The translations under genes were made by a program, and so were the position numbers. Source: Pseudomonadota bacterium (GTDB lineage: Bacteria > Pseudomonadota > Gammaproteobacteria > Steroidobacterales > Woeseiaceae). From it: 12,209 nt of DNA. Below are positions 6,201 to 12,209 of the stretch, piece after piece. The DNA lies in contig JAKSCZ010000579.1 in assembly GCA_022360335.1 (NCBI GenBank), forward strand, positions 1 to 12,209. The letters run 5' to 3'. How positions within the stretch are numbered: the stretch's first letter is position 1; each line of letters opens with the position of its first letter. The notes under the pieces were generated by a model, which was not told where the DNA came from, searched no databases, and saw only the letters and a list, made by a program, of their open reading frames with translations.

Positions 6201-7409
6201 ATGAACGGCAAGACGTGGAAAAAACGCCTGCGCGTGGCGCTCACTGCAACGCTGGCTTTGATGCTGGCCGTACCGGCGGGTGCGCAGACCCGCGAACAGG
6301 CCAGGCGCATTTACGATCGTCTGGCCGGCGTGCCGCCGAGCGAAACGCTGCTGAACGCGATGGCGAACAACGACGGTTCGGATCCTGCCTGCCGGGCGGC
6401 CGGCGTAACGGGCGCCCGGTGTGCCGCGTACATCGCGATGGAAGACCCGGGCTTCTACAACGTGACGCTCAAGAACTTCGCTGCGCCGTGGACCAACCGC
6501 GAGTTTTCGGTGTTCGTGCCGCTCAACGACTACGTCGCGACCGTGATCGGCATGATTCGCGACGACACGGATTTCCGCCGGGTACTCTACGCCGATATCC
6601 AGTACGTCGGCCGCGCCGGCACCGTCGGCGCCGCCGCGGCGGCCGGCAACAACGATCACTACGAGCAGCTCGAGGCCGGCAACCACAGCCTGAAGGACGT
6701 CCTCGAACCGACGACGCAATCGAGCGTCAACGGACTGCCCACGAATGCGACCGCCGGCGTGATCACGTCCCGCGCCGCGTTCGAAGCGTTCTTCGTCGCA
6801 GGGACCAACCGCGCGATGTTCCGCTTCACGATGGTCAATCACTTCTGCAAGGACATGGAACAGCTGCACGACCCGCGCCTGTCGCCGGACCGCATCCGCC
6901 AGGACGTGAGCCGCAGCCCGGGCGGCGACAGCCGCCTGTTCCTCGACAACTGCGTCGGCTGCCACACGGGCATGGATCCGATGGCGCAGGCCTTCGCCTA
7001 TTACGACTGGGACGGTACGGCGATCGAGTACACGGCCGGCAACGTGCAGCCCAAGTACTTCAACAACGACCTGAACTTCCCGCAGGGCTTTCGTACGCCG
7101 GACGATCGCTGGACGAATTACTGGCGGACCGGCCAGAACCGCTATCTCGGCTTCTACGGGCCGGACGTGGACCCGGCGACCGGCTACGGCGAGGGCGTCG
7201 GCGCCAGGGAACTGGGCCGTGAGCTCGCGCACAGCGCCGCGTTCAACCAATGCCAGGTAAAGAAGGTCTTCCAGGCGATTTGCCTGCGCGAACCGGAATC
7301 CGCGGCGGATCACCGGAAGATCGACGAGTCCGTCGCGAACTTCGAGAACGGCGGCTACCGGATGAAACGCGTATTTGCCGACGCCGCCGAATACTGCATG
7401 GGCCGGTAG
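6201..7409 (+). CDS. Mono-haem DUF1588/DUF1585-like exported protein
   Basis: The chosen start gives 402 aa with a clear Sec signal peptide (MNGKTWKKRLR, hydrophobic Ala/Leu core, cleavage after AGA or AGAQ near residue 29). A longer reading from 6075 would bury that signal. The early segment RIYDRLAGVPPSETLL resembles the start of planctomycete-type cytochrome proteins. A haem c site CVGCH (C251, C254, H255) continues as HTGMDPMAQAFAYYDWDG, close to the CxxCHxxMDPxGFALExFD pattern of DUF1588. The C-terminal 60 residues (CQVKKVFQAICLREPES, then NGGYRMKRVFADAAEYC) resemble DUF1585. Planctomycete relatives are much longer, so this is a compact form. It is first in an operon, 12 bp before the next gene, behind a sigma-54 promoter. 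Its likely role is periplasmic electron transfer; the substrate is unknown. Confidence 0.8.
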   Translation: MNGKTWKKRLRVALTATLALMLAVPAGAQTREQARRIYDRLAGVPPSETLLNAMANNDGSDPACRAAGVTGARCAAYIAMEDPGFYNVTLKNFAAPWTNREFSVFVPLNDYVATVIGMIRDDTDFRRVLYADIQYVGRAGTVGAAAAAGNNDHYEQLEAGNHSLKDVLEPTTQSSVNGLPTNATAGVITSRAAFEAFFVAGTNRAMFRFTMVNHFCKDMEQLHDPRLSPDRIRQDVSRSPGGDSRLFLDNCVGCHTGMDPMAQAFAYYDWDGTAIEYTAGNVQPKYFNNDLNFPQGFRTPDDRWTNYWRTGQNRYLGFYGPDVDPATGYGEGVGARELGRELAHSAAFNQCQVKKVFQAICLREPESAADHRKIDESVANFENGGYRMKRVFADAAEYCMGR

Positions 7410-7421
7410 GGAGACACGATA

Positions 7422-9989
7422 ATGATCAGAGCGATCGGAATCGCCTTGCTGGCCGGCGTCGCCCTCGCGGCCTGCGGCGGCGGCGCGCAAACGTCGGAGA
7501 ACCCGCAGTCGACCGGCGGCGGCGACGCCGGCGACGCGCCGTACGCGGGTCCCGTAGCGAAGGACGACGACGTCCTGAACTTCCAGCAGAACTTCTGGAA
7601 CAACACACGGACCTCCGACCGATGCGGTGCCTGTCACACGCCCGGGGGCGGACAAGCGCCGTACTTCGTGCGTTCGGACGACGTCAATCTCGCCTACGAC
7701 GAAGCCGTTCCGAAGATCGACCGCAGCCAGCCGTCGCTGTCGGAGTTCGTGACCAAGGTCGGCGACGGCCACAACTGCTGGGTTGCCGACTCCGGCACCT
7801 GCGCTGCGATCCTGACGACGTGGATCGAGAACTGGGTCGGCGCCGAGCTCTCGGGCGGACGCCAGATCGTGCTGACGCCGCCGCCGGACAATCCGCCCTC
7901 GGACAGCCTGGCCTTCCCGCCGGATGCCGGCGGTCCGCCGTCGTTCGAGACGATCGTTTGGCAGCCGTATCTGCGCCGCTATTGCTCGGCCTGTCACGCG
8001 ACGGATGCGGATCCGGCCCGGCAGCAGACGCCGTTCCACTCGGACGTCAACGTCGAGGTCGCGTATGACGCCGCGAAGCCGAAGATCGATCTCGAATTCC
8101 CGGAGAACTCGCAGCTCGTCGAACGCGTTCGACAGGGCCATAATTCCTGGACGGGCAACTTCGACCGGGATGCGGACGATCTCGAGGCGGCGATCCGCCG
8201 GTTTGCGGGCCTAATCGGCCCGACCGAGGTCGATCCCGCCCTGGTCACGAGCAACGAAGTGACGCTGCTCGACGGGGTACTCGCCTCGGGCGGCAACCGC
8301 TACGAGAACGACCAGATCGCGTTGTGGGAATTCAGGACCGGCGAAGGCAGCGTCGCCTATGACACGAGCGGTGTCGATCCGGCCATCGACCTGAATTTCT
8401 CGGGCGACGTCAGCTGGTATGGCGGCTGGGGCGTCACGATCGGCAGCGACATGGCCCTCGGCGGCCCGGGCAAGCTCCAGGCGCCGACGACGACGAGCCG
8501 AAAGTTGCACGACATCATCGTCGAGTCGGGCGAATTCTCGATCGAGGCCTGGATCGTCCCCGCCAACGTCACGCAGGAAACGGCGCGCATCGTCAGCTAC
8601 TCCGCCGGCCGGAACTCGCGCAACGTCACGCTGCAGCAGACGCTGTACAACTACGACTTCCTGCTGCGCACGAATGCGCAGGACGCGCAGGGCGACCCGT
8701 TGACGACGCTCGACGGCGACCCGCAGCTGTCCACGCCGGATGCGGACGAAGTCCTGCAGGCCACGCTGCAGCACGTCGTGGCGACCTACGACCCGATCGA
8801 CGGCCGGCGCATCTACGTCAACGGCGTCCTCGCCACCCAGACCGATCCGGTCCCGGGCGGCACGCTCGTCGACTGGCAGGACAACATGGCGCTGATCCTC
8901 GGCAACGAGGCGGACAGCAGCGGCCTCTTCGAGGGCACGTTCCGCCTCGCCGCGATCCACCGCCGCGCGCTCAGCGAAGAACAGATCGGCCAGAACTACG
9001 ACGCGGGTGTCGGCGAGCGCTTCTACCTGCTGTTCAACATCTCCGATCGGATCGGCCTGCCGGCCGGCTCGCAGATCGCCTACATCCTGTTCGAGGCGCA
9101 GCAGTTCGACAGCTTCGCGTACCTGTTCGACAAGCCGCATTTCATCACGCTCGACGGCTCGACGCCGTCGCCGGTGCCGATGGCGGGCATGCGCATCGCC
9201 ATGAACGGCCGGGAGGCGCCGGTCGGCCAGTCGTACGCGAACATCGTTCAATCGCTGGATCTGTCCGATACCGCGGCGCTGACCGAACTCGGCCAGCCGC
9301 TGTCGTCGCTCGGCGCCGTGCTGCCGCTGCAGCAGGGGCCCGAATTCGACAAGTTCTTCCTGACCTTCGACAATCTGGACGGCGTCGTCTTCGACCGCCC
9401 GCAGGACCCGATGCTCGTCGTCGCGGATTACATCGCGGCGCCTGACGCGGCGAGTCCCGATATCGGTGTGAAGACCTTCGACGAAATCGACGCGACCTAC
9501 GCGGCGATAACGGGTATCGATCGCATCGCGTACCGGGACGGTAACGGCGATTTCGCGGTCGACCAGACCTACCGGGAGCTGCGGCAGTCCTTGCCGGCCG
9601 TCGAGAGCATCGAGGCGTTCCTGTCGTCGCACCAGGTCGCGATCGCGCAGCTGGCCATCCAGTACTGCGACGCGGCGGTCGAGGACAACACGCTCTGGCC
9701 GGGCCTCGATTTCGATACGGCGCAAGAGACGTTCTTCAGCGCAGGCAACCGCGACGCGTTCGTCGAACCGCTGATACTGCATGCGATCGGCCACTCGTCG
9801 ACGAGCCCCCGGATCGGTACCCAACCGAGCTACGCGGACGTGCACGGCGAGCTCGCCTCGTTCCCGGCCAGCGGCGACAGGCCGGAGAATCTGATCGACC
9901 GCCTGCTCGCGGGATCGAGCGACACGCGCGCCATCGCCAAGGGCGTCTGCGCCGCCGCGCTCGGCAGCGCGGCCACGCTGCTTCAGTAA
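7422..9989 (+). CDS. Di-haem LamG-domain lipoprotein
   Basis: This 855-aa protein has lipobox LAAC (Cys18), Gly at +2. Two tandem copies of a haem module follow, about residues 48-145 and 174-268. Each has CxACH (C68/C71/H72 and C188/C191/H192), a DVN...AYD.A.PKID segment and a GHNxW motif whose His could be a second haem ligand. Residues about 296-527 are a LamG/concanavalin-like domain: ALWEFRTGEG at its start, FSIEAWIVP, VVATYDPIDGRRIYVNG and RLAAIHRRALSEEQI at its end. Such domains often bind sugars. The remaining 330 residues match nothing I can name firmly; they include DGNGDFAVD, a calcium-loop-like motif, and a helical SHQVAIAQLAIQYC segment. The start has a good Shine-Dalgarno (GGGAG). 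Haem plus LamG combinations are typical of planctomycete cytochrome proteins partnered with DUF1501. Confidence 0.83.
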   Translation: MIRAIGIALLAGVALAACGGGAQTSENPQSTGGGDAGDAPYAGPVAKDDDVLNFQQNFWNNTRTSDRCGACHTPGGGQAPYFVRSDDVNLAYDEAVPKIDRSQPSLSEFVTKVGDGHNCWVADSGTCAAILTTWIENWVGAELSGGRQIVLTPPPDNPPSDSLAFPPDAGGPPSFETIVWQPYLRRYCSACHATDADPARQQTPFHSDVNVEVAYDAAKPKIDLEFPENSQLVERVRQGHNSWTGNFDRDADDLEAAIRRFAGLIGPTEVDPALVTSNEVTLLDGVLASGGNRYENDQIALWEFRTGEGSVAYDTSGVDPAIDLNFSGDVSWYGGWGVTIGSDMALGGPGKLQAPTTTSRKLHDIIVESGEFSIEAWIVPANVTQETARIVSYSAGRNSRNVTLQQTLYNYDFLLRTNAQDAQGDPLTTLDGDPQLSTPDADEVLQATLQHVVATYDPIDGRRIYVNGVLATQTDPVPGGTLVDWQDNMALILGNEADSSGLFEGTFRLAAIHRRALSEEQIGQNYDAGVGERFYLLFNISDRIGLPAGSQIAYILFEAQQFDSFAYLFDKPHFITLDGSTPSPVPMAGMRIAMNGREAPVGQSYANIVQSLDLSDTAALTELGQPLSSLGAVLPLQQGPEFDKFFLTFDNLDGVVFDRPQDPMLVVADYIAAPDAASPDIGVKTFDEIDATYAAITGIDRIAYRDGNGDFAVDQTYRELRQSLPAVESIEAFLSSHQVAIAQLAIQYCDAAVEDNTLWPGLDFDTAQETFFSAGNRDAFVEPLILHAIGHSSTSPRIGTQPSYADVHGELASFPASGDRPENLIDRLLAGSSDTRAIAKGVCAAALGSAATLLQ

Positions 9990-10017
9990 CGGCAGGACCT
10001 ACGGAGAAACATCCGAG

Positions 10018-11640
10018 ATGAACACGAAACGCAACAAGGGCGACCGGGACATGCCGCTGCTTCACCCGGACCATCCGCGTCCCGTGACGCGCCGGCAGCT
10101 GCTGTCGCAGGGTTTCATGACCGGTGCGGCATTCACGATCGGCGGCATCGCGCCGCTGCTCAATCCGCGGAACGCGTACGCAGACCTGTCCGGCGACCTG
10201 GATGCGCTGCGCTCGCCGGCGCACTGCAACGTCACCGACGGTGCGGGCAAGATCCCGTTCATCTGCTTCGATCTCGCGGGCGGCGCGAACATCGCGAACT
10301 CGAACGTCCTGGTCGGACAACAGGGCGGCCAGAGCGACTTCCTGAGCACGCAGGGCTACGAGAAGACGGGCCTGCCGGGCGACATGGTGCCGGGGCTGCA
10401 GGACGCGAACGGCAACGACTTCGCCAATTTCGACCTGGGGCTGGGCTTCCACTTCGACAGCGCGTTCCGGCGCGGCATCCTCGACAAGCTCGGCGCGACG
10501 ACGGTCGCCGGCATCAACGGCGCCGTCATTCCGGCCCGCTCGGACAACGACACCGGCAACAACCCCCACAACCCGATGATGGGTATTGCGCTGGCCGGCG
10601 CCAGAGGCTCGATCCTGGGTAACGCCGGCTCGGAGAATTCCGATTCGGGCGGCAACTCGACGCAGCCGCCGATGCTGTTCGATCCGGAATTCCGTCCGAC
10701 CAAGGTCGATCGTCCGAGCGACGTCGTCAACCTGGTCGACACGGGCGATCTCGTCGGCATCCTGTCGAAGGACGATGCGACCAAGGTCATGGAATCGATC
10801 TACCGGCTGTCCGACGACAAGATCGAAAACGTCGAAAACCTCGTAGCGCGCGACGTCGACATCGACAAGGCCGTGCGTTGCGGCTATCTGAAAGCGGCGC
10901 ACATCGCCGATCGCTTCGGCGGCACGCCGATCGATCCGGGCGCCGACCTCGACATCGTCGCCGACGACGGTACCGGTATCTTCACGAGCGCCGAGTTCAA
11001 CGAGGGCAGCCGCGACGGCAGCGAGTACCGCAAGACCGCTTCCATCATGAAGCTCGTCCTCAACGGTTTCGCGGGCGCGGGCTGCGTCGAGATGGGCGGC
11101 TACGACTACCACGGCGGCGCGCGTGCCGAGGGCGAGCTCAAGGACTTCCGCGCCGGCCAGTGCATGGGCGCCTGCCTCGAGTATGCGGCCAGGCTCGACA
11201 TGCCGCTGATGCTGTACGTGTTCAGCGACGGCTCGCTGTCGTCGAACGGCGTCATCGACAATTCGATCGACGGACGCGGCAAGGGCGAATGGACGAGCGA
11301 CAACTCCTCGACGGCCGGTTCGTTCTTCCTGGTCTACAACCCGCCGCGCCTGGGCGGCCGGCCCGTTCTCAACGGCGGCACGCTCGACGAGCAATTGCAG
11401 CGTCAGCAAATCGGCTACATGGACGCCGGCGGCTCCGTCGCGCGCGCGGCGACGCCGATGGCGAACAACGTCAACCTGCTCGTCAACGCCGTCGTGCTCA
11501 ACTACATGGCGCTGCACAACCAGGTCGGCGATTTCACCAATCTCTACACGAGCTCAGGGCTGAGCCACGGCCTCGGCACGGACCTCGACCGCTTCGTCGC
11601 CTTCCAGAACATCGTGGACGGCACCGTGCCCGCGGCCTAG
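10018..11640 (+). CDS. Tat-exported DUF1501-like protein
   Basis: This 540-aa protein carries a twin-arginine signal, TRRQLLSQGFMTGAAFTIGG, with likely cleavage near AYA (about residue 58), so it is exported folded, often a sign of a cofactor or metal. The C-terminal half follows the layout of DUF1501, a family related in fold to alkaline phosphatase and sulfatase enzymes. GGYDYHGG (D363, H365) stands where DUF1501 has GGfDtHg, and LYVFSDGSLSSNG (about 400-412) stands where it has SEFGRTP. The later GRDH motif appears replaced by GEWTSDN. Some usual metal ligands may therefore be changed. It lies 28 bp after the LamG gene with GGAG upstream, completing the operon. A second ATG at codon 12 is an alternative start that keeps the Tat motif. 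Function is unknown. Confidence 0.75.
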   Translation: MNTKRNKGDRDMPLLHPDHPRPVTRRQLLSQGFMTGAAFTIGGIAPLLNPRNAYADLSGDLDALRSPAHCNVTDGAGKIPFICFDLAGGANIANSNVLVGQQGGQSDFLSTQGYEKTGLPGDMVPGLQDANGNDFANFDLGLGFHFDSAFRRGILDKLGATTVAGINGAVIPARSDNDTGNNPHNPMMGIALAGARGSILGNAGSENSDSGGNSTQPPMLFDPEFRPTKVDRPSDVVNLVDTGDLVGILSKDDATKVMESIYRLSDDKIENVENLVARDVDIDKAVRCGYLKAAHIADRFGGTPIDPGADLDIVADDGTGIFTSAEFNEGSRDGSEYRKTASIMKLVLNGFAGAGCVEMGGYDYHGGARAEGELKDFRAGQCMGACLEYAARLDMPLMLYVFSDGSLSSNGVIDNSIDGRGKGEWTSDNSSTAGSFFLVYNPPRLGGRPVLNGGTLDEQLQRQQIGYMDAGGSVARAATPMANNVNLLVNAVVLNYMALHNQVGDFTNLYTSSGLSHGLGTDLDRFVAFQNIVDGTVPAA

Positions 11641-11667
11641 CCCGAAAATCTCACCGATGGGATAGAA

Positions 11668-11737
11668 ATAGGCCTCTATCTGGTGCATAAAGTAAGAGCT
11701 ACCAAACACTTACTGATGCCCGGAGGAAGAGGCCTAT
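11668..11737 (+). promoter_or_regulatory. Inverted repeat sequestering the transposase start codon
   Basis: ATAGGCCTCT (11668-11677) and AGAGGCCTAT (11728-11737) are perfect 10-bp inverted arms. The right arm covers the first two bases of the transposase ATG and abuts its Shine-Dalgarno (GGAGG, 11722-11726). In an mRNA reading in from upstream, the arms would pair and block translation. A competing small hairpin, GATAGA/TCTATC (11661-11666 and 11675-11680), overlaps the left arm. Several IS families shut off read-through expression in this way. Confidence 0.5.
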
Positions 11738-12209
11738 GTCGACAGAGTGTACGCCTGAGCCGTTGGATTTTCACGCGTTAGGTCGGCGTGAAGTGGTGGG
11801 TCGTTTCGACGGTGGCCGACTCACGTCAGACGGCGGCGGGCTGCTGCTACGCGAGGTGGATCGTCGGCTGGGGCTGTTGCCCCGCCTGGCCGAGTGCTTC
11901 AACGACTATCGTAACGCGAACAGCATCGAGCACAGCGTGCATGCGTTGGTATCCCAACGCGTGTATGGCCTGGCATTGGGTTACGAAGATCTCAACGACC
12001 ACGACGCACTACGGGCCGACAGCGTGCTGGCGTTGCTGGTCGGCAAGCGCGATCTCACCGGAGAAGCACGCGAACGGGAGCGGGACCGGGGTTACCCGCT
12101 GGCGGGCTCGAGTACGCTGAACCGGCTGGAGCTCGGCACACCAGCCGCTGCCGCTGCCGATCGCTACAAGCGGATTAGTGCCGATCCGGCGGCGCTGGAT
12201 CGGCTGCTG
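11736..12209 (+). CDS. IS1380-family transposase, N-terminal part (cut by window edge)
   Basis: The frame starting at ATG 11736 runs open for 158 codons to the window edge. It is preceded by a strong Shine-Dalgarno, GGAGG, about 9 bp upstream. The sequence has hallmarks of IS1380 transposases: FDGGRLTSDGGGLLLREVD near residue 25, then RLGLLPRLAECFNDYRN, SIEHSVHALVSQRVYGLALG, YEDLNDHDALRADSVLALL and GSSTLNRLEL. The catalytic DDE core lies further on and is not visible, so I cannot say whether the copy is intact. Within the 158 codons there is no stop or frameshift. Codon choice is slightly less GC-biased (TTA, GGT, CGT, TTT) than in the operon beside it, which fits a separate origin. Confidence 0.9.
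   Translation, partial: MSTECTPEPLDFHALGRREVVGRFDGGRLTSDGGGLLLREVDRRLGLLPRLAECFNDYRNANSIEHSVHALVSQRVYGLALGYEDLNDHDALRADSVLALLVGKRDLTGEARERERDRGYPLAGSSTLNRLELGTPAAAAADRYKRISADPAALDRLL

Larger units (their letters stand above)
11641..12209 (+). mobile_element. IS1380-family insertion sequence, left part
   Basis: The element begins somewhere between the stop codon of the DUF1501-like gene (11640) and the transposase start. Its exact left end cannot be fixed because the matching right terminal repeat is outside the window. The call rests on the transposase. It has landed directly behind the rightward operon, and I see no terminator for that operon before it. Confidence 0.75.

Noticed and set aside
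6186..8141. 651-aa leftward frame opposite the rightward operon
   Set aside because: Low-complexity Arg/Val/Ala composition, no recognisable domain, and it spans two well-supported genes on the other strand.
8211..11517. Two long leftward frames (544 and 593 aa) opposite the LamG and DUF1501-like genes
   Set aside because: Same composition artefact; they cross real gene boundaries and have no ribosome site or domain.
11788..12120. 110-aa rightward frame in the IS
   Set aside because: It is out of frame with the transposase, which is open to the window edge and has clear IS1380 sequence.

Overview
The window is high-GC (roughly 60-65% by eye) DNA from a Gram-negative bacterium that makes c-type cytochromes. 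The evidence is four lipoprotein signals, three outer-membrane barrels ending in aromatic residues, a Tat signal and five CXXCH haem motifs. The family mix (DUF4266, DUF3570, a TIGR04565-type barrel) and a repeat family resembling REP elements suggest a gammaproteobacterium, possibly an environmental or marine lineage. No marker gene is present to prove this.

Layout. Positions 1-157 hold a cluster of short inverted repeats built on GGGACAGTTACC. Positions 158-5778 are a five-gene leftward operon, read in transcription order: a 929-aa di-haem lipoprotein related to the hydrazine synthase alpha subunit (HzsA-like), an SH3 plus beta-barrel protein, a second barrel that is a lipoprotein, a small DUF4266 lipoprotein with a CGCN tail, and a DUF3570 outer-membrane protein. 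Positions 5779-6200 are a 422-bp divergent regulatory region with several dyads and a full-consensus sigma-54 promoter facing right. Positions 6201-11640 are a three-gene rightward operon: a mono-haem DUF1588/DUF1585-like protein, a di-haem LamG lipoprotein and a Tat-exported DUF1501-like protein. From about 11641 to the right edge lies the left part of an IS1380-family insertion sequence, with its transposase cut off by the window.

How the genes may work together. Every non-IS product is predicted to leave the cytoplasm, and all four lipoproteins lack Asp at +2, which fits outer-membrane sorting. The rightward operon looks like a compact proteobacterial counterpart of the paired cytochrome (DUF1549/1553 or DUF1592/1588/1585) and DUF1501 genes that are abundant in Planctomycetes. 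The divergent HzsA-like operon would add another haem protein and its own outer-membrane components. I infer a cell-envelope redox or substrate-processing system of unknown substrate. It is not a hydrazine synthase, because no HzsB/HzsC partner is present. The sigma-54 promoter suggests that the rightward half is switched on by an activator rather than expressed constitutively.
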